Part shown: one piece after another, positions 44,125 to 53,047 of the stretch
How the letters are laid out: each line of letters opens with the position of its first letter
How positions within the stretch are numbered: the first letter of the stretch is position 1
Assembly: GCA_014654265.1 (NCBI GenBank)
Contig: JACWDI010000003.1
Coordinates: 62,001 to 126,000, forward strand
DNA: 64,000 bases
Source of the DNA: Pelagibacterales bacterium SAG-MED11
Lineage (GTDB): Bacteria; Pseudomonadota; Alphaproteobacteria; Pelagibacterales; Pelagibacteraceae
Direction of reading: 5' to 3'
Translations under genes and position numbers: made by a program
Notes under the pieces: generated by a model
Told to the model about the DNA's origin: nothing
Seen by the model: the letters and a program-made list of their open reading frames with translations, nothing else
Database searches by the model: none

Positions 44125-46565
44125 TTATTTTTAAAATTTGTTTGTTTTAAAGGTTTGCTGATTGATTCTATTGGATATTTCTTTTTTTCTACCTCAATAA
44201 ATAAGTTCTTATTTTGAAGTTCTTCATTAGATAAATCATTATTGATATATCCAAATACTAAATTCTTTTTAAAATTAAATGAATAGTTTCCAGATGTTGA
44301 TCTTCCTATAATTTTATCATCAATATAGATAGGTTCATCATGGAGTAGTAATGGTTTTCCTGGTTCACTTTCTTTTAAAGTAAACATTGAAAATCTAGTT
44401 TTAACTTTGTTTTGTTTAATTTTTTCAAGAGCTTGTTTACCTATAAAATCTACATCTTTTTTATTACTAATAGTAAAAGCTAAACCTGCTTGATACTGGT
44501 TTTCTTCAGGGGAAATATCATGTCCCCAATGTAAAAATCCACTTTCCATTCGCATAATATCCATTGCATGCATTCCGCAATTAGAAAGATTAAAATCTTT
44601 ACCTTTTTCTATAAGTAATTCGTATATTTTTTTTGCATCTTTAAGATCTACATATAGCTCGTAGCCTAATTCACCTACATAAGATAATCTTTGAGTCCAG
44701 ATTTTAACCCCATCAATTGTAATAAACTTTGCAAATCCAAACCTAAATTGATCATTTTCAAAATTATCTTTGCTTAAAGTTTTAAGTAAATCCCTACTTT
44801 TTGGACCAAACAAACCAAACACACATAAATCATCTGTAATATCTTTCAATTCAATATTTTTTGAAAGATGTTTGTTTATATGAAATTTATCTCTCTCTCT
44901 TGTAGCTGCAGAACTTATTATTCTAAAATGATTTTTATCAACACATACAACTGTTAAATCAGCCTCAATTCCACCATCAGAATTTAACATATGTGTATAA
45001 ACACATTTACCAGGTTCATTTTTAATGTTTGCGGTACAAATTTTCTGCAGTTCTTGATGTGCTTTATCTGATTTTATTTCAAACTTAGAAAAAGGAGTTA
45101 AGTCAAATAAACCAACATTTTTAACTGTATTATTTGTTTCATATTCAGCAGATGGATACCAACTTTGATAATTGTAACTATATTCGTACTCAGCTTTTTC
45201 CCCATCCAAAGCAAACCACATGGGTCTTTCATAGCCACCTGAAACACCAAAACATGCACCAAAGCTTTTTAGATTATCATGGTGAGGTAAAGTTTTAATA
45301 TTTCTAGAGGTTTTATGTTGCTTGAATGGCCAATGCATTCCATATAAATCCCCTAAGGTCTCTGTAATCCTTTTTTTAATAAAACCCAATTCTGAATGAA
45401 ATTTTTGAAATCTTTTTATATCGTAGCTAAAAATATCTTCATTGATATGGCCAGTCATTAACCATTCTGCGGTAACTTTACCAACACCTCCTCCACTCCC
45501 TATACCAATACTGTTTAATCCACAGCATACAAAAAAGTTTTTAACTTCTGGTACTTCTCCTAATAATGTATTTGTATCCGGTGTAAAAGATTCTGGTCCT
45601 GAGAAGAATTTTCTAATACCAGCAGACTCTAAAACTGGAAATCTTTTAATAGCAGAGGCTAAATAAGGTTCAAAATGTTCAAAATTCTCTTGAAACTCAC
45701 CAAAAGAAAAATCTTCTGGTACTTTGTTTGTCTTATCCCAAGCGGGAATAGAATTTCCCTCAAAAATACCAACTAATATTTTGCCTGCATCTTCTTTAAT
45801 ATAAGTTCGATTATCAAAGTCTCTAATTACAGGTAATGTTTTAGATAAGTTTTCTATTGGTTCAGTAATAATATAAAAGTGTTCAGCAGGATAAAGTGGG
45901 ATACTTACTCCAGCTTTTTCTCCAATTTGTCTTGACCACATTCCAGAGGCTAAAACAATATATTCACATTCAATTTCTTGCCCATTAACTTTTACTCCTG
46001 AGATTTTTCCATTCTTAGTTAAAATTTCATCTACTAGAGATTTTTCAAAAATTTGTGCTCCCTCTTTTCTTGCAGCTTTAGCTAACATGTGAGTAACACC
46101 TGATGGATCAGCAGCACCATCTCCAGGCATTAAAATTCCACCAATGACTTCATCGGTATTAATAATTGGATAATCTTTTTTAATTTGATTTTTATCTAAA
46201 ATTCTTACATCAACATCATAAAGTTGTGCCGTAGTTGCTTGTCTTTGAAGTTCTTGCCATCTTCCTTTATTTTGAGCAATTGAAAGGGCGCCGTTTAATC
46301 TTAAACCCGCAGAATGATCAACTTCCTTTTCAAGTTTTTTATATAAATCTAATGTATATTTTCTTATCTTAGTTATTGCAGCTGTTGGACCTAGTTGACT
46401 AACCAATCCTGCTGCGTGCCAAGTTGTTCCTGATGTTAGCTGATCTCTTTCTAAAAGAATTGTATCTTTCCAACCAAATTTAGCTAAGTGATAAGCAACA
46501 GAACAACCTACTACACCACCTCCAATAACAACAACCTTAGTGCTATTTGGTAGTTTTTTTTCCAT
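44121..46565 (-). CDS. Dimethylglycine/sarcosine dehydrogenase-like FAD - GcvT fusion protein
   Basis: An 814-residue two-part enzyme. The N-terminal FAD oxidase domain has the dinucleotide motif GGGVVGCSVAYHL (about 15-27) and the TTWHAAG segment (about 48-54) where the family attaches FAD to His. Then follow FAO_M and a C-terminal GcvT aminomethyltransferase domain (about 420-800) that transfers the one-carbon unit to tetrahydrofolate. Such enzymes demethylate dimethylglycine or sarcosine and are a known SAR11 one-carbon route. It follows ald by 4 bases in an operon with the aminotransferase. Confidence 0.9.
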   Translation of the reverse strand: MEKKLPNSTKVVVIGGGVVGCSVAYHLAKFGWKDTILLERDQLTSGTTWHAAGLVSQLGPTAAITKIRKYTLDLYKKLEKEVDHSAGLRLNGALSIAQNKGRWQELQRQATTAQLYDVDVRILDKNQIKKDYPIINTDEVIGGILMPGDGAADPSGVTHMLAKAARKEGAQIFEKSLVDEILTKNGKISGVKVNGQEIECEYIVLASGMWSRQIGEKAGVSIPLYPAEHFYIITEPIENLSKTLPVIRDFDNRTYIKEDAGKILVGIFEGNSIPAWDKTNKVPEDFSFGEFQENFEHFEPYLASAIKRFPVLESAGIRKFFSGPESFTPDTNTLLGEVPEVKNFFVCCGLNSIGIGSGGGVGKVTAEWLMTGHINEDIFSYDIKRFQKFHSELGFIKKRITETLGDLYGMHWPFKQHKTSRNIKTLPHHDNLKSFGACFGVSGGYERPMWFALDGEKAEYEYSYNYQSWYPSAEYETNNTVKNVGLFDLTPFSKFEIKSDKAHQELQKICTANIKNEPGKCVYTHMLNSDGGIEADLTVVCVDKNHFRIISSAATRERDKFHINKHLSKNIELKDITDDLCVFGLFGPKSRDLLKTLSKDNFENDQFRFGFAKFITIDGVKIWTQRLSYVGELGYELYVDLKDAKKIYELLIEKGKDFNLSNCGMHAMDIMRMESGFLHWGHDISPEENQYQAGLAFTISNKKDVDFIGKQALEKIKQNKVKTRFSMFTLKESEPGKPLLLHDEPIYIDDKIIGRSTSGNYSFNFKKNLVFGYINNDLSNEELQNKNLFIEVEKKKYPIESISKPLKQTNFKNN

Positions 46566-46569
46566 TTAA

Positions 46570-47688
46570 TTAATTTTTGATAGCTTCTCCAGGATCAAGA
46601 TATTCGTGTCCAAATACATCTGCAACTGCTTTATAAGTCACATGGCCTTTATGAACATTTAATCCTGCTAAAAAGTTTTTATCTTCCCCTAAAGCTTTTT
46701 GGTAACCTTTGTTTGCTAATTTTACTAAAAAAGGAAGTGTTGCTTTATTTAAAGCTAATGTTGAAGTTCTAGGAACTCCACCAGGCATATTTGCTACACA
46801 ATAATGAACAACATCATCAACTATGTACGTTGGATCACCATGAGTTGTTGGTTTGCTAGTTTCAACACACCCTCCTTGGTCTATTGCTACATCAACTATT
46901 ACAGAACCTCTTTTCATTAATTTTAACATATCTTTTGTAACTAATTTTGGTGCTTCAGCTCCAGGTATAAGTACACCCCCAACTACTAGATCTGCTTCTG
47001 CAATTAAATTATTTAAATCTATTTTATCACTTTGTTCAGGAATAATTTTATCACCAAACATTTCAACTAATTGATTGAGTCTTGCTTCTGATTTATCAAC
47101 TATATGAACTTTAGCTTGCATCCCTGTCGCTATAACTGCAGCATTTTCTCCTACAACTCCACCACCTAAAATAACAACTGTTCCACCAGTTACTCCTGGC
47201 GCACCTCCTAATAAAAGACCTCTACCTTTTTGATTTTTTTCTAAACAATGCGCCCCAGCTTGAACAGACATTCGTCCCGCAACCGCACTCATAGGTGCAA
47301 GCAAAGGAAGTCTACCATTATCATCCGTAACAGTTTCATAGGCAATATTAATACTTTTAGATTTAATTAATCCCTCTGTAAGTTCTTTTGCAGCAGCTAA
47401 ATGAAGATAAGTATAAACAATTTGATTTTCTCTAATCATGTCTACTTCGACTTTTTGAGGCTCTTTTACTTTAACAATTATTTCAGCATCATTAAAAATG
47501 TCAGCTGCACTACTGACTATTTTAGCACCAGCTTTTGTATATTGATCATTTTCAAAACCAGCTTCAAAACCACCATTATTTTCAACTAAAACTTCGTGAC
47601 CTTCAGATACTAAAGTTTTTACACTTTCAGGTGTTAACCCAATTCTATTTTCTTGAGGTTTTATTTCTTTAGGTACGCCTATCCGCAT
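46570..47688 (-). CDS. ald: Alanine dehydrogenase
   Basis: A 372-residue NAD-dependent enzyme interconverting alanine and pyruvate plus ammonia. It has the start MRIGVPKEIKPQENRIGLTP, the KVKEPQ motif (about 73-78), and a Rossmann motif GGGVVGENAA (about 174-183). Together with the upstream aminotransferase, which makes alanine from pyruvate, it regenerates the amino acceptor and releases ammonia. This tpa-ald arrangement is known in taurine degraders. It lies 43 bases after the aminotransferase gene and 4 bases before the DMGDH-like gene. Confidence 0.96.
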   Translation of the reverse strand: MRIGVPKEIKPQENRIGLTPESVKTLVSEGHEVLVENNGGFEAGFENDQYTKAGAKIVSSAADIFNDAEIIVKVKEPQKVEVDMIRENQIVYTYLHLAAAKELTEGLIKSKSINIAYETVTDDNGRLPLLAPMSAVAGRMSVQAGAHCLEKNQKGRGLLLGGAPGVTGGTVVILGGGVVGENAAVIATGMQAKVHIVDKSEARLNQLVEMFGDKIIPEQSDKIDLNNLIAEADLVVGGVLIPGAEAPKLVTKDMLKLMKRGSVIVDVAIDQGGCVETSKPTTHGDPTYIVDDVVHYCVANMPGGVPRTSTLALNKATLPFLVKLANKGYQKALGEDKNFLAGLNVHKGHVTYKAVADVFGHEYLDPGEAIKN

Positions 47689-47731
47689 TATCTCTCTCTG
47701 TGTTATTATAGATATGTAAAATATAAACTAA

Positions 47732-49078
47732 CTAGTTCTTTTGGTTCTTTTGATAGTTAGTGATACCTGTTCTTAATTTATCAATAATCTCATCGATATG
47801 TTTTTTTTCACATATAAATTGTGGAGCAATGATTAAACAATCACCTGTCGCTTTGAAATTTACACCTGCTTCATAACATGATTTAAAAGTTTCATATCCA
47901 GCTTTACCAGGTTTTGTGTTTAGTTTCATATCTATACCGCCCATCATTCCATAGCCTCTAATATTTTCAACAGACTCTAAATCTTGAAGAGAGAACAAAC
48001 CTTTTTGGAAATAAGGTGCTAAATTTTTTGCTCTATTAAAAATATCTTCTTTTTCAAAAATGTCTTGCACAGCTAATGCAGCAGCTACAGCTACTGGAAT
48101 TCCTGAATATGTATATCCATGAAATAATTCTACTGATCCCATTGGAGATGCATCCATAACTGAGTCATATATTTCATCTTTACAAGCAACTACACCCATT
48201 GGAACTACACCATTTGTTGTAGCTTTAGCCATTGTCATAATATCTGGAGTTACACCATATTCTATACTAGCAAAAGAAGAACCTGTTCTTCCCCATCCAG
48301 TAATCACTTCATCAAAAATTAAAAGTATCCCATGTTTATCACAGGTCTCTCTTAATTTTTGTAAATATCCTTTTGGTGGAACTAATGTTCCTGTAGATCC
48401 AGCAATTGGTTCAACAATACATGCTGCTATATTTTCTGGACCAAAATTCATCGCTATTCTCTCTAAATCATCTGCTCTATCTGCTCCTGTCTCAGGTTGA
48501 CCGCTTACAAACTTATGTTCATCTAAATGAGTATGTCTCATATGTTGAACTCCTGGCATAAGAACACTTGCAAAAGTTTTAACATTATTAATCATTCCCC
48601 CAACTGAAATACAACCAATGTTCATTCCGTGATAGCCACGCTCTCTTCCTACAAATCTAAATCTCTCTGCTTTACCTTTAGATCTATGATAAGCAATTGC
48701 AATTTTAAGAGCAGTCTCAACAGCAGTTGATCCACAAATTGTGTAAAAAATTTTATTTAAATCACCCGGTGTATGTTTTGAAATTTTTGTTGCTAATTCA
48801 AATGAGCCTCCAAAACCTTGTTGGAATGGTTGGGCATAATCTAAAGTTTCTAATTGTTTTGTAACTGCTTCTGTTATTTCTTTTCGTCCATGACCAAGAG
48901 GATTACAAAACAAACCCGAGCTTGCATCAATTTGGGTTTTTCCATGGTGTGTTTTTAGATAAACACCTTTTGCTTCAGTAATTAATCTAGGATTTTTTTT
49001 AAAATCTTTATTGGATGTAAACGGCATCCAATGTTCATTTAGGGAATTAGGAATATTTGTTCTATTTTCTGAGCTCAT
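47732..49078 (-). CDS. Omega-amino-acid:pyruvate aminotransferase (taurine or beta-alanine), class III PLP
   Basis: A 448-residue class III aminotransferase. The start LNEHWMPFTSNKDFKKNPRL (residues 13-32) is typical of beta-alanine/omega-amino-acid:pyruvate enzymes. The PLP Lys is Lys285 (MTMAKATTNG), with DEVITGWGRTG at 256-266. By family it could use beta-alanine, taurine, GABA or polyamine amines. Because of the divergent tauABC genes and downstream ald, taurine is the most likely physiological donor, giving sulfoacetaldehyde and alanine. The start is set by ATG at 49078 after a 214-base divergent region. Confidence 0.88.
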   Translation of the reverse strand: MSSENRTNIPNSLNEHWMPFTSNKDFKKNPRLITEAKGVYLKTHHGKTQIDASSGLFCNPLGHGRKEITEAVTKQLETLDYAQPFQQGFGGSFELATKISKHTPGDLNKIFYTICGSTAVETALKIAIAYHRSKGKAERFRFVGRERGYHGMNIGCISVGGMINNVKTFASVLMPGVQHMRHTHLDEHKFVSGQPETGADRADDLERIAMNFGPENIAACIVEPIAGSTGTLVPPKGYLQKLRETCDKHGILLIFDEVITGWGRTGSSFASIEYGVTPDIMTMAKATTNGVVPMGVVACKDEIYDSVMDASPMGSVELFHGYTYSGIPVAVAAALAVQDIFEKEDIFNRAKNLAPYFQKGLFSLQDLESVENIRGYGMMGGIDMKLNTKPGKAGYETFKSCYEAGVNFKATGDCLIIAPQFICEKKHIDEIIDKLRTGITNYQKNQKN

Positions 49079-49207
49079 AATTAATTAATATTTAAGTATT
49101 TTTAAATTCATAGACTAAATTTGGTTGTTTACTAGAAATTTATTAAAACTCAAATTGGACTAATCATACAATACAACTTTAAATTGTACAATTGAAAAAT
49201 TTGCAAC

Positions 49208-49225
49208 TCTGGTTCCAGATATAAT
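49208..49225 (+). promoter_or_regulatory. TATAAT -10 element with an overlapping TCTGG-TT-CCAGA palindrome, tau operon upstream region
   Basis: In the 214-base divergent region, TCTGG (49208-49212) and CCAGA (49215-49219) flank TT and run into TATAAT (49220-49225), 67 bases before tauA. No good -35 at the normal distance is seen. The overlap of an inverted repeat with a -10 suits a repressor or activator site. The regulator is unknown; no TauR-type gene is in the window. Confidence 0.35.
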
Positions 49226-49292
49226 TTGTTTTACTTCTATTCAAAATTGAATTTAAATATCTACAATTAAATAATTAAAGATAGGGGAATAA

Positions 49293-50234
49293 ATGAAAAA
49301 AATAATAAGTTTTCTTCTAGGATGTTTTGTAGCTCTTAACTTAAGTGTTTCTGCTGCTAATGCGGCTGCTAACGAAGTTAGAGTTGCTTATTTTCTAGAA
49401 TGGCCAAGTCCAAATTTAGAGGATATGCAAAAAAAAGCATTCGCTAAAGCTCTTGGTGTTCCAGTTAAATGGACAAATTTTACAAACGGTGGAGCAATGA
49501 CTGATGCTATGCTTGCAGGAGATATAGATATTTCTTATTCTCAAGGTTTAGTACCTTTCATTAACGCTGTTAAATCTAAAGCACCAATTAAACTAGTTGA
49601 TATTGCTATGGAATACGGAATGGGAGGAACAACTTGTGTTACTTCTAATGCTTCTGGAATTACAAAAGCAAATGCTACTGAATTAGAAGGTAAGAAAGTT
49701 GCTGTTCCATTAGGAACAATGGCTGAATACGTTTTTGATGAAAGTATGAAAGTTGTTGGAGCTGATAGAGGCAAAATGGATATTATTCAAATGGATCCTG
49801 AAGAAGGAGCTGCTGCATTAGTCAGTGGTGATGTTGTAATGGCATGTTTATTTGGTGGTAACTCAATTAAAGCTGCTACTGCTGTAGGATCTAGATTACT
49901 TACTGTTCAAGAAGCAAGAGATGCTGGTATCCTAGGTATTGATATCACTTCAGTAACTACAAAGTTTATGAAGGAAAATCCTGGAATGCTTAGAACTTTT
50001 ATAGAAGTTACTCATGAAGCTAACGCAAGATACAAAGCTGGTAAAGCAGATATGAATGCGATGTCAAAAGCTTCAGAAATGAAAGTTGCTGATATGAAAG
50101 AAACTTTAAGTGGTTTTAAATTTCTTTCACCAGAGGAAACTAAACAGTCTATGGAAAAAGGAAATCTTAAGGCATTTCTAGATGGTATGGGAACTCCAAA
50201 AGGAAATGTAGATACTAGTTTCTTACCTTTATAA
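49293..50234 (+). CDS. tauA: Taurine ABC transporter substrate-binding protein (TauA-like)
   Basis: A 313-residue periplasmic protein with a Sec signal (cleavage near residue 24, AANA). The mature part starts NEVRVAYFLEWPSPNLEDMQ and contains the WTNFTNGGAMTDAMLAGDID segment typical of TauA/SsuA proteins that bind sulfonates. A strong AGGGG ribosome-binding site (AGATAGGGGAATAA) precedes the ATG. It is followed by an RNA hairpin and then tauB. Related SBPs for nitrate or thiamine precursors differ in these segments. Taurine is likely but not proven. Confidence 0.88.
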   Translation: MKKIISFLLGCFVALNLSVSAANAAANEVRVAYFLEWPSPNLEDMQKKAFAKALGVPVKWTNFTNGGAMTDAMLAGDIDISYSQGLVPFINAVKSKAPIKLVDIAMEYGMGGTTCVTSNASGITKANATELEGKKVAVPLGTMAEYVFDESMKVVGADRGKMDIIQMDPEEGAAALVSGDVVMACLFGGNSIKAATAVGSRLLTVQEARDAGILGIDITSVTTKFMKENPGMLRTFIEVTHEANARYKAGKADMNAMSKASEMKVADMKETLSGFKFLSPEETKQSMEKGNLKAFLDGMGTPKGNVDTSFLPL

Positions 50235-50254
50235 TCTAAAGGTATTTAAAATTT

Positions 50255-50294
50255 AAATAGGCGCCAATTTAATTAAATTGGTGCCTATTTTTTT
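50255..50294 (+). terminator. 16-bp hairpin with U-run between tauA and tauB
   Basis: AAATAGGCGCCAATTT at 50255-50270 pairs with 50275-50290 (one G-T pair) across a four-base loop and is followed by seven T (50288-50294). The stem and T-run make a strong intrinsic terminator or a partial attenuator, leaving tauB and tauC at lower level than tauA unless another promoter lies in the last 28 bases. Confidence 0.85.
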
Positions 50295-50322
50295 AATAAA
50301 AATTTTTATATAAAGTCATTTT

Positions 50323-51120
50323 ATGAGTGATCTAATTTCTCAAAATCTTAATATGATTTTTAAGACTCCAAAAGGAGAAACGGTTCACGCTTTAAAAGAT
50401 TTAAATTTTACACTTAAAAAAGGAGAACTTCTTACAGTTCTTGGTCCGTCTGGTTGTGGAAAAACAACTTTACTCAACATCACTGCAGGATTTATCAGGC
50501 CAACTTCAGGTGTTATCACTTTAAATAATAAAGAAATTGATGGTCCTGGTGTTGAAAGAGGAATGGTTTTTCAACAAGGAGCTTTGTTTGAATGGTTAAC
50601 TGTTGCTGAGAATGTAAATTTTGGATTAAGAATGAAGAAAGAAGATCCTATACAAACTGCAAAAAAAGTAGATGAGTGGTTGGAAATTGTTGGCTTACAA
50701 GGATTTGGTAATACTCCAACCTATCAGTTGTCAGGAGGAATGCAGCAAAGGGTTGCTCTAGCAAGATGTCTTATTAACGATCCAGATTTAATTTTAATGG
50801 ATGAACCATTAGGCGCACTTGATGCATTAACCAGAGAAAAAATGCAGTCTTTAGTTTTAAAAATTTGGAAAGAAACAGGAAAAACAATTATCTTAATTAC
50901 TCACTCAGTTGAAGAAGCTTTGTTACTTGGTGAAAGACTTTACGTGATGGCTCCTAGACCAGGTCGTATACATAAAGAATACAATCTACCTTTTGCTTCA
51001 ATGGGATTGAAAGAAGATTTAAGGGAAATTAAAAAAAATAAAGATTTTTCTACAAAGCGTGAGGAAATATTAGAAATGATATGGAATATGGAAGAAGAAA
51101 TTATGGGGAAAGATATTTAA
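50323..51120 (+). CDS. tauB: Taurine ABC transporter ATP-binding protein (TauB-like)
   Basis: A 265-residue ABC ATPase. Walker A is GPSGCGKTT (residues 45-53), signature LSGGMQQRVALAR (about 139-151), Walker B LILMDEPLGALD (about 158-169), and an H-loop THSVEEA near 194-200. The family is SsuB/TauB-type. It lies 28 bases after the tauA hairpin and directly abuts tauC. Standard in all motifs. Confidence 0.93.
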   Translation: MSDLISQNLNMIFKTPKGETVHALKDLNFTLKKGELLTVLGPSGCGKTTLLNITAGFIRPTSGVITLNNKEIDGPGVERGMVFQQGALFEWLTVAENVNFGLRMKKEDPIQTAKKVDEWLEIVGLQGFGNTPTYQLSGGMQQRVALARCLINDPDLILMDEPLGALDALTREKMQSLVLKIWKETGKTIILITHSVEEALLLGERLYVMAPRPGRIHKEYNLPFASMGLKEDLREIKKNKDFSTKREEILEMIWNMEEEIMGKDI

Positions 51121-53046
51121 ATGCTCACCCAAATAATAACTTTTTTAATTTTTGTAGCGGTTATAGGCTGTATTCTTTATGGAAGGAGATTAATTAAAAC
51201 TGAGAAAGTTGATGCGGTATTTGGAAATCCTGAGAGGGCATTAGGTGGTACACATTGGGTTATCGTAGGAAGTAGCTTTCTTCTTTTAGTTTGGCTTTAT
51301 TATTCTTGGGATATTGCAAAAGGATTTTATCCAAAATCTGCTAACGAACTTTGCCAAGTAGCAAAAGTAAATGACTCATTGTTAGGTTTAAAATATCAAT
51401 TTCCTATTGAAGAAAGGGAATTCAAAAGCACATCTCAAATCAAGAAAGAAAATAAAAACCTTAATCTAATTTTAAACGAAATACAAAATTCTCAAGAAAT
51501 AGATAATCAACAAAAAACAGTTCTTGCAGGATTTATAAAGAAAACAAATCAATTAATTCCATTATTAACAAATGAAGATTTAATTGAAAATGAAACCAAA
51601 CAAAAGATTAATGATATTACAGGTAAAATTAACCTTTTAACTGAAAATTTTCAAAAACCAGATTATCCATTTGAAACTGAACAGGAGCTTAATGAAAGAC
51701 TAAAAGCTGTAAGTGAAGAAGGTGGATGGGGAATTGTAAAAGTACAATCAGGAACTGGTTCTATAGAAAATACGATGGAAGTACCTTTAATCCCAGCAAC
51801 TGATAGAGGTTTAAAATTTCATACTGCTGCACAAGAATTAAACTTAATTAGTGATGAGTTTTTTAAACTAAGAAATCACAATCCTCAATTTAAGACTCAA
51901 ATCAAACAACTTAAAGATGATATTAAATCTTATAGAAAAGATCTAAGTGATAGTGAGGAAGTAGCATCTACCTATGCAAAAAATATTGTAAAGATTGCAA
52001 GAAGAATAGAATTTGCAAGTATATATCCACCTAATGCATTAAATAAAATGCAAAATGCTATTATTAAATTTGATAATGCACAAATAAAGGCACAAGGTGG
52101 TTTAAGATTTATAGATATTTTATTATTCCCAGCTGGAACAATAGTAGCTAGTGGTCCAAGTTGTTCTGAACAAGGTTCTGGTAGATGGCTTCCAAAACCA
52201 TCTGATACTTTTAATAAATTTATATTAATGTCAAAACCAAGCGTTGGTTATAAAGATATACCTCTTCTTTGGATAGATATGGTTGATGTCAGTAAAATGA
52301 TTGGATTTATTTTACCTGATTGGATAGCAGATATTTTACCTGGTGAATATCCAGTTCATACTAAAGATGGAATTGTAAAAGAAAATTTCAAAGGTAATGT
52401 TTTAAAAGTTGTAACAGGTGATTTCAAATTATTTAAGATACCAGTACCTTACGGACACATTTGGGATTCATTTTTGAGAGTTTTTCTAGGATTAGTGTTT
52501 GGAATAATCATTGGTGTACCGTTAGGTTTATTCATGGGACTAAATAGATTTGCCAAAGGTTTTTTTGATCCTTTGATTGAACTTTATAGACCTGTTCCCC
52601 CTTTAGCTTGGGCACCACTAATTATTTCTGTATTGGGTATAGATAACACTGGAAAAGTATTTCTTTTATTTATGGTTTCTTTATCAATTATGATTATTTC
52701 AGCCAGAGCTGGTGCCTCGGGGACTCAGCTTTCTAAAATTCATGCTGCTCATTCATTGGGGGCATCTAAACGACAAATATTAAGGCACGTAATATTTCCT
52801 AATTCATTACCCGAAATTCTTACTGGTATAAGAGTTGCAGTAGGTATGTGTTGGGGAACTTTAGTTGCAGCAGAGTTTTTAGCAGGTACAACGGGTATTG
52901 GATTTGTAGAAAACGTTGCAAAAAAATATTTTCAATATGAAGTGATTTGGATAACAATATTTATAATGGGTATGCTTGGATTATTGTTTGATATCACTTT
53001 GAGAAAAATTATAGATAAAACAATCCCATGGCGCGGAAAAGGATAG
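51121..53046 (+). CDS. tauC: Taurine ABC transporter permease with large extracytoplasmic insert (TauC-like)
   Basis: A 641-residue permease, more than twice the usual 260-280. Residues 1-20 and about 47-63 are hydrophobic helices. They are followed by about 380 hydrophilic residues (64-440) with helical, coiled-coil-like stretches rich in Glu, Lys and Gln, then the ordinary BPD_transp_1 domain from about 445 to the end with the EAA motif AAHSLGASKRQILRHVIFP (about 541-559). The insert sits on the periplasmic side if helix 2 orients normally. What it does is unknown; it may dock the binding protein or another partner. It abuts tauB, and ldh2 follows by 1 base. Confidence 0.88.
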   Translation: MLTQIITFLIFVAVIGCILYGRRLIKTEKVDAVFGNPERALGGTHWVIVGSSFLLLVWLYYSWDIAKGFYPKSANELCQVAKVNDSLLGLKYQFPIEEREFKSTSQIKKENKNLNLILNEIQNSQEIDNQQKTVLAGFIKKTNQLIPLLTNEDLIENETKQKINDITGKINLLTENFQKPDYPFETEQELNERLKAVSEEGGWGIVKVQSGTGSIENTMEVPLIPATDRGLKFHTAAQELNLISDEFFKLRNHNPQFKTQIKQLKDDIKSYRKDLSDSEEVASTYAKNIVKIARRIEFASIYPPNALNKMQNAIIKFDNAQIKAQGGLRFIDILLFPAGTIVASGPSCSEQGSGRWLPKPSDTFNKFILMSKPSVGYKDIPLLWIDMVDVSKMIGFILPDWIADILPGEYPVHTKDGIVKENFKGNVLKVVTGDFKLFKIPVPYGHIWDSFLRVFLGLVFGIIIGVPLGLFMGLNRFAKGFFDPLIELYRPVPPLAWAPLIISVLGIDNTGKVFLLFMVSLSIMIISARAGASGTQLSKIHAAHSLGASKRQILRHVIFPNSLPEILTGIRVAVGMCWGTLVAAEFLAGTTGIGFVENVAKKYFQYEVIWITIFIMGMLGLLFDITLRKIIDKTIPWRGKG

Positions 53047-53047
53047 T

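Noticed and set aside
49155..49164. TTGGACTAAT as a site for a TauR/MocR-type regulator
   Set aside because: Only 7 of 10 bases match the known direct-repeat element, a second copy at the right spacing is not seen, and no such regulator gene is in the window.
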